From: Proteiniborus sp. MB09-C3
GTDB taxonomy: Bacteria; Bacillota; Clostridia; Tissierellales; Proteiniboraceae
DNA: 64,000 nt
Assembly: GCF_030263895.1 (NCBI RefSeq)
Contig: NZ_CP127161.1
Coordinates: 3,472,001 to 3,536,000, forward strand
Direction: 5' to 3'
Shown one piece after another: positions 1-8,777 of the stretch; within the stretch, counting starts at the first letter, position 1, and every line of letters starts with the position of its first letter. A program made the translations under genes and the position numbers. A model generated the notes under the pieces. It was not told the DNA's origin, made no database searches, and saw only the letters and a list, made by a program, of their open reading frames with translations.

Positions 1-253
1 TATACGCCTTAGCAGTTTCAATCCATTCGTTTTCTATAAGAATCTTCTCAACTATATCCTGTATCATCTCGACTGATGGATTTACATTAATCATTTCCTT
101 TTCAATATAATCCACTGTTTTTTCTGCTAACATAAATGCAGCATCATAATCCTTTATCCCCACAGAGCTTGAAGCCTTGAATATTGCATTTGCTATTTTT
201 TCAATATTAAATGGAACTTCTCGCCCATCTCTTTTAATTATTTTAGTAATCAC
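1..253 (-). CDS. nrdD: Anaerobic ribonucleoside-triphosphate reductase, N-terminal ATP-cone (partial)
   Basis: Only the first 84 codons are inside the window; the gene runs off the left edge. The translation begins with a typical ATP-cone (KIIKRDGREVPFNIEKIANAI), the allosteric nucleotide-binding module at the N-terminus of class III, oxygen-sensitive, glycyl-radical ribonucleotide reductases. The start is GTG at 251-253 with an AGGAGG site at 262-267. ATP-cones also occur in NrdR and in class I/II reductases. The immediate start with the cone and the anaerobic gene setting favour NrdD, but the catalytic part is not visible. The two NrdR-like boxes upstream support a ribonucleotide reductase. 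Confidence 0.8.
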   Translation of the reverse strand, partial: MITKIIKRDGREVPFNIEKIANAIFKASSSVGIKDYDAAFMLAEKTVDYIEKEMINVNPSVEMIQDIVEKILIENEWIETAKAY

Positions 254-363
254 TTTACTTTCCTCCTCAAAATTGCACATAAGCTATTCTATTGTGTTAG
301 TTAAGTTAATATATATTTTCCTGCATGTAAATGATAGTGTTAAAAATAATATAAAATCTACAT

Positions 364-411
364 TGTTCTATATATGGTATATAAATTTTAACACATACCA
401 TATATAGAGGT
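364..411. promoter_or_regulatory. Tandem NrdR-box-like sites upstream of nrdD
   Basis: Two 16-bp AT-rich sites, 364-379 and 396-411, share the core TACCATATATAGA in opposite orientation. They form a perfect 14-bp inverted repeat (367-380 and 395-408). Their centres are 32 bp apart, about three helical turns, which is the usual arrangement of paired NrdR boxes. Each site departs from the NrdR consensus core by about one base. The sites lie about 110-160 bp upstream of the nrdD start. That NrdR represses nrdD here is inferred. Confidence 0.6.
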
Positions 412-504
412 CAATGGATAGTTTTTAAATATAAATAGCTAATTTATTAGGTTCATGATTATGAATTGAAATTAAATCCTTCTCCTAATATTTCTCAATA
501 AAAT

Positions 505-528
505 AACTCAGCAAGGATTTGCTGAGTT
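505..528 (-). terminator. Hairpin terminator after the methyltransferase gene
   Basis: A perfect 10-bp stem (505-514 with 519-528, loop 4) lies about 100 bp past the stop of the methyltransferase gene read leftwards. The U tract is weak. A second, AT-only hairpin (561-573) followed by a better U-run (552-559 on the minus strand) may act with it. The remainder of 254-623 holds only these and the NrdR-like boxes. Confidence 0.5.
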
Positions 529-623
529 TATTACTCATGGTTATTGCACAATAAAAAAACATTCTTATAGAATAAAGGTTTTTATTTAACTATTTTTAAA
601 ACTCTTCATATTTCTGTAACATC

Positions 624-1334
624 TTATTTATCTAGGCTGCCTTGAATTTCAAATATACCTATTGTTTTCTTTCTAGGAATTATGTATGGGTATTCCTTTT
701 CATCTTCACCTGTTTTAACTATCCGTTTAGATAGGAAAAATTCTAAATCCTCTTGACTAATTTCTGGCGAATAGGTTCTAACAAATCTTTGGGCATCTTC
801 TATGGATATAAAGGGTTGACCAAATTTCAGCAAAGCCTTATCAAGGCAATAAGGTATTCCTTTGTCAATTAATTCTTTTTCAACCTTGTCATATGTATTT
901 TTTTTAAATGTTCTATACTTTCTAGGGAATAGTTCCTCTTCATTGTCTTTTCCTACAACAGCAATAAGCTTCTTACAATTAGGAAGAAATCTTTCTATAT
1001 TACGACTTCCAAAAAAACTTATAAAAATGACATCCCAGCTTTCTTCAATATCCTCACAGTCCATTAAACGTGGTTCAATATTTGTAATTTTTCTTAATTT
1101 CATATTTTTCTTTAAAGCATGGATGGCTTCATTGTTGATATCTATACAAGTAATGCTTTCAATGTGTTTACTAAGCTCCAAATCCACAAGACCTAAGCCG
1201 CAGCCTATATCACAAAAAGTAGAGTAGCCTTCTAATTTAGGTGCAATTAATTCAGCAACCTTTTTATTATAACCTGTATAAAAATTAGCATCTTGATACC
1301 ATCTAATGGTATCTGAATTCCAATTAAAATTCAT
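624..1334 (-). CDS. Class I SAM-dependent methyltransferase linked to an ABC importer
   Basis: The protein has a Rossmann-type SAM-binding motif I (FCDIGCGLGLVDLEL, near residue 40) and a following acidic strand end (CIDIN). It has no membrane segment, so it should be cytoplasmic. The ATG at 1332-1334 is chosen because GGGGTGA lies 8 nt upstream; a GTG four codons earlier has no site. It is the last gene of the importer operon, about 80 bp after the binding-protein gene. The substrate is unknown. The context suggests modification of whatever the importer brings in, possibly a metal chelate, but that is inference. It is not one of the cobalamin methyltransferases, which belong to a different fold. 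Confidence 0.75.
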   Translation of the reverse strand: MNFNWNSDTIRWYQDANFYTGYNKKVAELIAPKLEGYSTFCDIGCGLGLVDLELSKHIESITCIDINNEAIHALKKNMKLRKITNIEPRLMDCEDIEESWDVIFISFFGSRNIERFLPNCKKLIAVVGKDNEEELFPRKYRTFKKNTYDKVEKELIDKGIPYCLDKALLKFGQPFISIEDAQRFVRTYSPEISQEDLEFFLSKRIVKTGEDEKEYPYIIPRKKTIGIFEIQGSLDK

Positions 1335-1421
1335 TTTGAATCTCACCCCATTATTTTCAAAGCGGTAAAAAGATATATCTATACCCTTTTACCGCCTGTT
1401 ATGCAATTATATTTCAAATTT

Positions 1422-2543
1422 TTATTTTGAATTCTTTATTAAATCATTGTATTGATCTTCTGATAATTCGCAATGGTAGAATAGCTTATAATATTTGGCT
1501 GTTTCTTCATATAGATTGTATTGAGCTACTTCTGGATACAGTAGTTGAGTTATCCAAATCATACCCATATAGCGATTAACAGATGGAGGAGTTCCCATCC
1601 AATTGTATGGACCCATAGGAACTTCAAAGTATTTGTTGTTTTTAATAGCTTTAAGCTCCTGCCATGCTTTATCTTCAGCTACACCACTATAGTAGCTCCC
1701 TGGTGCAAAAATTATAACCTCAGGATCCCATAAAATAATCTGTTCCATGTCTACAGGATTTCCAGAGCCTTTACTTGAAATATCATCTACTACAGCTACA
1801 TTGTTGCTTACCTGATCTATAATCTCTGCATGGAAAGAATCCTTAGCAAGCACACTAAGCCCATCTTCGCCTACACTATATATTAGGTTAACTTTTCCAG
1901 CCTCGCCAACCTTTTTCATTACTTCTTGTGTATTATTATAGATTTCTTCACAATACTGAGCTAATACTTCAGCTTCTTTTTCTCTTCCTAGAAGATCTCC
2001 TAGCATTCTGTAGGCTTTTCCCATGGATTCTGTTGTTGCTTCAATATGTACAGTAGGTATACCAACTTGCTCTGCAATACCGTCCATATCTTCAGCTATA
2101 GATGACTTTGATTCACCAATGTCAATAATTACTTGCGGATCAGCTTTAGCTACCTCTTCAAGATTTAAATCTCCCTTACCATAAAACTGTCCTAATACAG
2201 GAAGATTATAGTATTCCTTGTCTATATACTGTTCAGCTACAGAGCCCCATTCACCTGAAAGCCCTACAAGCATATCTGGCGCTAAAGCGAAAATCACTAT
2301 TTGAGCAAGCGAACCAGAAGCTGCAATTCGTGTTATATCGGCAGGAACTTCTACTTCACGTCCTGCAGAATCAGTGAAAATTAAGGTTTTATTCTCATCT
2401 TCAGGTTTTTTTTCAGGCTCATCTGAGACTTTATTTACTGGTTCTGTATCAGGTGTTACTTCTGCTCCATTATTACTGCAAGCAGTTATCATGGACATAA
2501 ATAAACAAACTACAATTAGTAATGAAATAATTTTTTTACTCAT
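1422..2543 (-). CDS. ABC importer substrate-binding lipoprotein (BtuF/FecB family)
   Basis: Residues 1-22 form a lipoprotein signal peptide ending in a lipobox (ITAC), so the mature protein should be lipid-anchored outside the membrane. After an acidic, low-complexity linker comes a type III periplasmic-binding fold typical of siderophore, haem, corrinoid or metal-chelate receptors (TDSAGREVEVP, later VDMEQIILWDPEVIIFAPG). The C-terminal section (NWMGTPPSVNRYMGMIW) resembles a clostridial subgroup whose ligand is not established. It is third in the order permease, ATPase, receptor, methyltransferase. The exact ligand cannot be read from the sequence. Confidence 0.85.
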   Translation of the reverse strand: MSKKIISLLIVVCLFMSMITACSNNGAEVTPDTEPVNKVSDEPEKKPEDENKTLIFTDSAGREVEVPADITRIAASGSLAQIVIFALAPDMLVGLSGEWGSVAEQYIDKEYYNLPVLGQFYGKGDLNLEEVAKADPQVIIDIGESKSSIAEDMDGIAEQVGIPTVHIEATTESMGKAYRMLGDLLGREKEAEVLAQYCEEIYNNTQEVMKKVGEAGKVNLIYSVGEDGLSVLAKDSFHAEIIDQVSNNVAVVDDISSKGSGNPVDMEQIILWDPEVIIFAPGSYYSGVAEDKAWQELKAIKNNKYFEVPMGPYNWMGTPPSVNRYMGMIWITQLLYPEVAQYNLYEETAKYYKLFYHCELSEDQYNDLIKNSK

Positions 2544-2595
2544 TTCCTCTCTCCTTTTATTGTTTTATATATTTTTATATTATAAGTAAGAGCAG

Positions 2596-3390
2596 CTAAT
2601 AATTGGCCATATTGGTAATTACGCTTTTAGGAATAGATACTCTTACCTTATCACCATATAAACTCTGGATTTCTACCTCTGTTCCATAGAGATTGTAAAT
2701 CAAATCATTGGTATAGACATCATGTGGTAAACCCCAAGCAAGGATCTTTCCATTCTTCATAGCAATTACGGTATCTGAAAATAAAAATGTCTGATCAGGA
2801 TTATGCGTAGATTGTATGACAATATATCCTTCTTTCACCAAGGACTTCATCTGTGTCAGAACTCTAACTTGATTTCCAAAATCCAAGTTTGCTGCAGGCT
2901 CATCTAAAATAAGAATCTTAGCCTCCTGAACTAAAGCACGTGCTAACAAGACTAATTGCCGTTCACCACCGCTTATCTGAGTATATCCTCTGTTTCTTAA
3001 ATGATATATCCCAAGCCTATCAAGAGCTGATTCCACAAGCTTTACTTGTTTTTTCCCAGGACTTGAAATACTGGATACTTGAACAGTAGTCCCCATGAGA
3101 ACCATATCAAATACACTAAAGTTGAAGGCTGGATAATGGGACTGAGGAATATATGCTATTAATTTTGCCATTTCTTTTACACTAATTTTTTTAATGTCTA
3201 TTCCATTCAATAGAATCTGACCCTTATAGCCTTTTAGCAAGCCTAACATACAACGAAATAATGTGCTTTTCCCCACACCATTTGGTCCTAAGATTGATAA
3301 CAATTGACTATCCTTAGCTGCAAAATTGATATTATTGAGAATAGGTCTATCCCCATAGCTAAAACTGAGGTCTAATACTTCAATACTCAT
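2596..3390 (-). CDS. ABC importer ATPase (BtuD/FecE family)
   Basis: This 264-residue cytoplasmic ATPase has Walker A (GPNGVGKST), a Q-loop region, the signature ISGGERQ, Walker B (ILILDEPAANLD) and the switch histidine (STHNPDQ). It energises uptake through the adjoining permease. Its start overlaps the permease stop by one base (ATGA type), so the two are translationally coupled. Length and motif order are normal for the FecE/BtuD family. The ligand is as uncertain as for the receptor gene. Confidence 0.9.
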   Translation of the reverse strand: MSIEVLDLSFSYGDRPILNNINFAAKDSQLLSILGPNGVGKSTLFRCMLGLLKGYKGQILLNGIDIKKISVKEMAKLIAYIPQSHYPAFNFSVFDMVLMGTTVQVSSISSPGKKQVKLVESALDRLGIYHLRNRGYTQISGGERQLVLLARALVQEAKILILDEPAANLDFGNQVRVLTQMKSLVKEGYIVIQSTHNPDQTFLFSDTVIAMKNGKILAWGLPHDVYTNDLIYNLYGTEVEIQSLYGDKVRVSIPKSVITNMANY

Positions 3391-4400
3391 TAAGCCTCCT
3401 CCTTTCTTGTAATCAGGTAAATGAAGAAAGGAGCTCCGATAAATGAAGTGAGTATACCTAAAGGTATCTCCGTAGCAAGTAAATTTCTTGATACATTATC
3501 TACCATCAATAGAAAAATCGAACCAAATAACATGGATATAGGCATGAGATGCCTGTAATTATTGCCCACAAGCTTTCTAGACAGATGAGGAATTACTAGC
3601 CCTACCCAGCCAATCATACCGCTTACTGACACGCTAGATGCTGTAATGAGGGTAGAACAGATGATTACAATCAATCTAACTCGATTTGAATTTACCCCCA
3701 TGGTCTTCGCTTCATCGTCTCCCATTGTGAGAATATTCATTCTCCATCTTAGAAGAAGTAAAGGAATAAGACCTACAGCCATAGGAATAATTACGAACTT
3801 TATGTCGTTAATCTTAGCTCCATTTAAACTTCCCATAAGCCAATAAGTTATTGCAGGAAGCTGATCATTAGGATCTGCAACCAGCTTAATAAATGATGTT
3901 CCCGCAGAAAAAATCGAGCTGACCATAATACCAGACAGGATTAAGCCCAGTATAGTATTTCCCTTAGCTCTTTTGCTGATTATATATACTAAAGCAACTG
4001 TTAATATACTGAACAGAAAAGCGCTTATAGTGATGGTATAGCTGCTTCCATGATTCAAAATTGCAAGTGCTGCACCAAAAGCAGCACCTGCTGATGCACC
4101 TAAAATCTCCGGCGCTGCCATTGGGTTTTGGAAAACCCCTTGATATGCCGCTCCAGAAGCGGACAAGCAACAGCCAACCAAACAAGACAAAATGATACGA
4201 GGTAAACGTATATTGAATAAAATAGTTTCTACTCTATTAGTCCAAAATTGTTCTATTGGATAAATTCTTGATATCAAAATTCCAAGTAGTTCTTTAATAT
4301 GTATAGGATATCTGCCAAGTCTAAAGGAAAAAATAATTGCAATAACTAAAAGAACTCCAAGACTAATGACTACTAGGTTATTCCTATTATACTGCTTCAT
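3390..4400 (-). CDS. ABC importer permease (BtuC/FecCD family)
   Basis: This 336-residue very hydrophobic protein has about ten membrane segments and the FecCD hallmarks RLPRIILSCLVG, GVFQNPMAAPEILG and GWVGLVIPHL. It forms the transmembrane channel of a type II importer. It is the first gene of its operon, with AAAGGAG about 8 nt before the ATG. A structured leader (4428-4494) lies between its start and the likely promoter region. Substrate is unknown; siderophore, haem, corrinoid or another metal chelate are all possible for this family. Confidence 0.88.
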   Translation of the reverse strand: MKQYNRNNLVVISLGVLLVIAIIFSFRLGRYPIHIKELLGILISRIYPIEQFWTNRVETILFNIRLPRIILSCLVGCCLSASGAAYQGVFQNPMAAPEILGASAGAAFGAALAILNHGSSYTITISAFLFSILTVALVYIISKRAKGNTILGLILSGIMVSSIFSAGTSFIKLVADPNDQLPAITYWLMGSLNGAKINDIKFVIIPMAVGLIPLLLLRWRMNILTMGDDEAKTMGVNSNRVRLIVIICSTLITASSVSVSGMIGWVGLVIPHLSRKLVGNNYRHLMPISMLFGSIFLLMVDNVSRNLLATEIPLGILTSFIGAPFFIYLITRKEEA

Positions 4401-4427
4401 TTCTTACTCCTTTCCACACAAAAACTA

Positions 4428-4494
4428 AACTTCAATCTGCTCCAGCGCCTAATTTTAACAGGTATAATCAGCAGTATATTTACGACTTGAAGTT
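4428..4494 (-). promoter_or_regulatory. Folded 5' leader RNA of the importer operon (unassigned)
   Basis: On the minus strand an 8-bp closing stem (4487-4494 with 4428-4435) encloses a 5-bp stem (4470-4474 with 4437-4441). Inside lies a purine-containing loop with a possible 3-bp CCU/AGG helix. The closing stem ends 27 nt before the permease ATG. There is no U-run, so it is not a terminator. The nested design looks like a small riboswitch or protein-binding leader. I could not match it to the cobalamin, FMN, THF, fluoride, preQ1 or guanidine classes. Confidence 0.4.
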
Positions 4495-4594
4495 ACTTCT
4501 AATTGTTTTGTGTATTTCATGAAAAATGATTGAAACAAATCCTATTAAATGCATAATGCTTCAAATTTTGCTATTTGAAAATGCTCTCTCTTAA

Positions 4595-4673
4595 TATGAA
4601 ATGTATCATTATATTTCATATAATATAACGGGTTTTATAATGTGTCCGTTATGTTTATAGCAGTATAACGGAC
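4595..4673. promoter_or_regulatory. Palindromic operator candidates upstream of the importer operon
   Basis: Two separate inverted repeats lie here. The first, 4595-4602 with 4613-4620 (TATGAAAT...ATTTCATA), has the spacing of a Fur-type box. The second, 4644-4652 with 4665-4673 (GTCCGTTAT...ATAACGGAC), has 9-bp perfect arms; a third copy of the half site, ATAACGGG, is at 4625-4632. The position upstream of a metal-chelate importer fits metal-responsive control. No regulator can be named with confidence. Confidence 0.4.
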
Positions 4674-4680
4674 GCTTAAG

Positions 4681-4709
4681 AAAAAGGCTTAGTTTCCTTC
4701 GCCTTTCGC
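4681..4709 (-). terminator. Terminator after cobN (weak)
   Basis: Read leftwards, AAAGGC and GCCTTT pair across a 12-nt loop and are followed by TTTTTCTT. It lies about 200 bp past the cobN stop. The stem is only 6 bp, so this is a modest call. Confidence 0.4.
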
Positions 4710-4908
4710 TTAATTCATTATGTTAATTATTTCATTAACAGAAATAACTAAATTTCATAACTTTATTATATAGGACAGCCTATGCTAAGTCAATAATAAT
4801 TCTTGTTTTGCAGCTCTTTGATAATAGATATCAGAATTATAGACATAGCTTTACACTTACTTTTTCATTTCTTAATAAATACAGCAAGTCCTCTAAGTAA
4901 AGATAGAA

Positions 4909-7900
4909 TTAAATCTTTTCCTCTATACTTCCCTCTATTTGAAAATATACCTTTCTAAGCTCCTCCAGCTGTTCCTTTGTAGCAGCCCAATATCCTCTTT
5001 CTTTAGCCTCTAGCATTCTTTCTAGTATATCTAAATATGCCCATCTGTTGTTTTCCTTCATTTTCTCACGCATATTTTCATTTGATATATAAGTAGAATG
5101 CAAGCTGTCGAATATCCAGCTTTTTACTTCATTTGTAGTAGATGAAAGCCCTATTAGATTTTCAAATATCTTCTCTATCTTTTGAACACCATGATATTTA
5201 TTTTGCAGCATGCCTTCTATCCATTTAGGATTTAGCAGTCTAGTCCTTACTCCACGTTCTATAGATTTCTCCACACTATCAGTTTCTATCTTCTCTCCAG
5301 TAGTATCATTGATATATATCTTAGCCTTTTCTTCCTTAGATACTTCAACTGCCTTAGCCAGACCTCCAAAATGTCCATAAAAATCATCTAAGTCTGTAAC
5401 CTCATATCCGTGGTAGCTCCTTATTTGAGATACTATATCTACTTTAGACAGCATGTCTTCAAATAAGCCTTCCACATTTTTTCCTCTATAATTTCTTGTA
5501 TATACATTCCCTGTATTTTGTATGAACAGCTCTCCTATTTGTTCTTCCATATTCCAGTTCTTAGTTTCTATTAGCTTAGTTACTCCATTACCATATTCTC
5601 CTTCTCTAGGTCCAAATAACCTAGCATATGATAATTCCCCCGCTTCTTCCCTTGTATAACCTTGGTCAATAAGTTTTTCATAGACCTTTTTACTATTAGC
5701 CTTAAAATAATTCAATTCATCAGACTCATCTAATAGATAAATGTCTCTAAATATATTATTGAGCTCATCAACCATATTAGGAAACATATCTCTAAAAAAG
5801 CCAGACATATCAATGGTTATATCTATTCTAGGCCTGCCTAGCTCCTCAATAGGAATAATTTCATATTGAAAACTGAACTGACTTTTGTTTTTTAGTATTC
5901 GTACCCCTAAATAGCTTAATATCTGTCCTAGAGTTTCTCCTTGTGTTCTGGATGTTTCTATTCCCCACAGCACAATAGCTACATTATTAGGATAAGTATC
6001 AGTTTCTTGCACATATTTTTCTATGGTGTTTTCTGCTATTCTCCATCCTCTTTCACAGGCAACCTCAGTAGGAACTGAATGAGGATCAAACTGATACAAG
6101 TTATATCCTGTAGGAAGCACTTCTGGATTTCTAAATACATCTCCACAAAGCTTCGCCGGTATATATTCACCACTTAAGACTTTTAACAAGCCATTCATTT
6201 CATTACACTGCTTAGCATTTTCCATACACTTTTTTCCGTACTCTAATGTGTCAAGATATACGCTGCTTACATTTTTGCCTTCTAAAAATTCATCTACTAT
6301 TTCAGAAGCCCTTTCGTCTAATCTTTGCAGTATATCAACCTTATTCGCTTGTAAAAGCTTATCATAGTCTAATCCTTCATTTTCGCATATTGCCCTTTTT
6401 AAGGATTTGACCTCTGATCTGTCATACCTTAATATGAACTTCATATACTCTACTGCTTCCATATCTGAATACCCTTTTCCAAAGGTATGAAGTCCATAGG
6501 GCACTAAGGCTCTTTTCATTCTATAGAGTTCATTTTCTAAAGTATCTAAGTCTTCTAACTCAATGTTTATCTCTCTTGCCTTCTCTTCTATTTTGCTGAA
6601 TATTTTATCACATTTAGTAGGATCAGTTTGTTCTGCACTGTGATATTCATTTATCAATGACTCTACTAGGAGCAAATCTCCATACAATTCTCCTTGAACA
6701 AATTGAGGTGGCTGATAGCTTATCAGTACTGCATGAGATCTTCTCTTTGCTATTGAAGATTCTGCTGGGTTAGTACAGTTGTATATATATGCGTGGGGAA
6801 TATCATGTACAAGCATATCTGGATAACAGCCAGCAGACATACCACATTCTTTCCCCTTTAAAAACTCAAGAGTTCCATGGGTTCCCACATGAATCATTAT
6901 ATCAGCATTAAACTCTTCCTTTAGCCATTTATAGTAGGCTTGATACTGATGATGAGGTGTAAGTGCCTTATCATGATATGCTTTTTCTGGATTCTCATGT
7001 ACTCCTCTAGTAGGCTGTAAACCTATGAATACATTCTGAAACACTTTTCCCGGAATTAAAAAATCAGCTTCTTTTGTCATTATGCTTCCAGGTGCTTCTC
7101 CCCACTGGTTACAGGTTTCTTTATAGGATAATGTACCTTCCTTTTCTTCTATATACTCTTTTGAATCATACTTAATCATATGATCACTTAGCTGGTCCTC
7201 TCCCCATCTTCCTGAGTTTACTATTTTTCCAGCAGTGAAGTAGTCCATTAGCTCTTCTTTGCTCAGAGCATCTACACTGTAGCCTTCTTTTTTTAATGTA
7301 CTGAGTATATTCTCTACGGACTCAAAGGTATTTAAAAATGCTCCACCAAATATATTGCCTTCTGATGGAGGATAATTATAGCATATGATAGCTACTTTTT
7401 TAGCCTTATTTTCTTTATACCTTAGCTGAATCCATTTCTTTATCCTATTTATTAGTTTTTCAACCCTATCCTCAATTATATCTACTTCTATTAGCTCAAT
7501 CTTGAATTCTTCATTCCATATATGGTCAGTAATTGCTCCTACAGGATAGGTTTCTATTGAACCATCTAGCTCTGGCAGCATTACAGTAGTTAAAAATTCA
7601 GCGGTACTAATTCCTCTTTCTGATTCCAGCCATTCTGAAGCTTGTCTTTTAGGCATAAAAAAAGGATGAAGACATGGAGCGTTTATCTTAGTCAATAGCT
7701 CCATGGATTGTTGTGCATCTTCTCCCATAGGTCCTGATCCTAATCTAAATGACATAAAGTTCAATATCAAATCCGTCTTTGGAGATTTAGGAGAAAGCAG
7801 TATATCTTCAATTTCCTTTAGATGTCTTCTCCCATAAGACATAAATGCTATGGGAATCACATTTGCAAATTCAGATATTCTACTAGATATTTTACCTATG

Positions 7901-8628
7901 GCACTTTGTACTCTATTAGGCGCACTGTTGCCATAATAGAACATAACCACAGTAGGCTTACTATAATCTATATATCCAGAAGCTATATACTCATCTATAT
8001 TTGAAAATCTCTCCATGTTCATAGGATTACATATTGATATTGGATTATACTGACTAGGCTCTTTAGGCTCTGGAAGATTTCCATAGCCACCATAGTCTCT
8101 TAATATTAAATGCAGCATATTGGTTATCTCCTCTATGCCTGCATTCTTCCAATGCCTTCCTATATTCACATAGTTTATAATATCCTTATGCTTTCTAGAT
8201 AAGGTATCTCTATCTATAAGCTCTATTTCCTTCGCTATGCTGAGAACTTCATCTGTAAGCAATTTTTTATCAGACTTATTTACTCGGCTTGTAATCTCAT
8301 TTACAGTAAATTCTCCTAGTCTTGAAATTGAACTTAAATTATTTCTTCCTAAATTTCCTATAATAACTGTATTACAATCAGCAGATTTACAAGCCTTAAA
8401 GCAAGTTTTTCCCACTGCCTCTCCGCTTCCCATTAAGTCAAGTATTATAAAATCTCCCTCTAATATAGCTTTTTCTATTTCTTTTAAATCATTATCTTCT
8501 GTTTTTCTTCCAACGTAGAAAAGCTTTAATTCTAAAATATCTCCATATTTTTCTGTCAAAATACTTTTAGTCTCTATAATATCTGCTATAACAGGGTTAG
8601 ATACACTTACTACGACTAATTTAAGCAT
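4909..8628 (-). CDS. cobN: CobN/BchH-type metal-chelatase large subunit
   Basis: This 1239-residue protein matches the tetrapyrrole-binding, catalytic subunit of three-component, ATP-driven chelatases. The central block contains the hallmark VGTHGTLEFLKGK, followed by MSAGCYPD and IYNCTNPAE. Length fits CobN (about 1250). The start at 8626-8628 is chosen because GGAGGTGA stands 5 nt before it; two upstream ATG codons lack such a site. It is last in the riboswitch 1 operon and follows genes for ChlI- and ChlD-type AAA+ partners. CobN normally inserts Co2+ into hydrogenobyrinic acid diamide in the aerobic route. In an organism with Cbi enzymes its tetrapyrrole substrate, or even its metal, is open. 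Confidence 0.88.
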   Translation of the reverse strand: MLKLVVVSVSNPVIADIIETKSILTEKYGDILELKLFYVGRKTEDNDLKEIEKAILEGDFIILDLMGSGEAVGKTCFKACKSADCNTVIIGNLGRNNLSSISRLGEFTVNEITSRVNKSDKKLLTDEVLSIAKEIELIDRDTLSRKHKDIINYVNIGRHWKNAGIEEITNMLHLILRDYGGYGNLPEPKEPSQYNPISICNPMNMERFSNIDEYIASGYIDYSKPTVVMFYYGNSAPNRVQSAIGKISSRISEFANVIPIAFMSYGRRHLKEIEDILLSPKSPKTDLILNFMSFRLGSGPMGEDAQQSMELLTKINAPCLHPFFMPKRQASEWLESERGISTAEFLTTVMLPELDGSIETYPVGAITDHIWNEEFKIELIEVDIIEDRVEKLINRIKKWIQLRYKENKAKKVAIICYNYPPSEGNIFGGAFLNTFESVENILSTLKKEGYSVDALSKEELMDYFTAGKIVNSGRWGEDQLSDHMIKYDSKEYIEEKEGTLSYKETCNQWGEAPGSIMTKEADFLIPGKVFQNVFIGLQPTRGVHENPEKAYHDKALTPHHQYQAYYKWLKEEFNADIMIHVGTHGTLEFLKGKECGMSAGCYPDMLVHDIPHAYIYNCTNPAESSIAKRRSHAVLISYQPPQFVQGELYGDLLLVESLINEYHSAEQTDPTKCDKIFSKIEEKAREINIELEDLDTLENELYRMKRALVPYGLHTFGKGYSDMEAVEYMKFILRYDRSEVKSLKRAICENEGLDYDKLLQANKVDILQRLDERASEIVDEFLEGKNVSSVYLDTLEYGKKCMENAKQCNEMNGLLKVLSGEYIPAKLCGDVFRNPEVLPTGYNLYQFDPHSVPTEVACERGWRIAENTIEKYVQETDTYPNNVAIVLWGIETSRTQGETLGQILSYLGVRILKNKSQFSFQYEIIPIEELGRPRIDITIDMSGFFRDMFPNMVDELNNIFRDIYLLDESDELNYFKANSKKVYEKLIDQGYTREEAGELSYARLFGPREGEYGNGVTKLIETKNWNMEEQIGELFIQNTGNVYTRNYRGKNVEGLFEDMLSKVDIVSQIRSYHGYEVTDLDDFYGHFGGLAKAVEVSKEEKAKIYINDTTGEKIETDSVEKSIERGVRTRLLNPKWIEGMLQNKYHGVQKIEKIFENLIGLSSTTNEVKSWIFDSLHSTYISNENMREKMKENNRWAYLDILERMLEAKERGYWAATKEQLEELRKVYFQIEGSIEEKI

Positions 8629-8777
8629 GTTAGTCACCTCCATATTATCTGGCATAATGCTGGCTCATTTTGTTACTCAACAGAAATCACTTATTCTAAA
8701 ATGGACTTTCCATATTAATTATGACAATAAATTAACTCTATGTGCTAGTTAATATAAATTGCATTGTAAATGGTTTG

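Noticed and set aside
177-407. Plus-strand frame of 76 codons opposite nrdD
   Set aside because: It overlaps the nrdD 5' end and the NrdR-like boxes, has no SD and no recognisable protein pattern.
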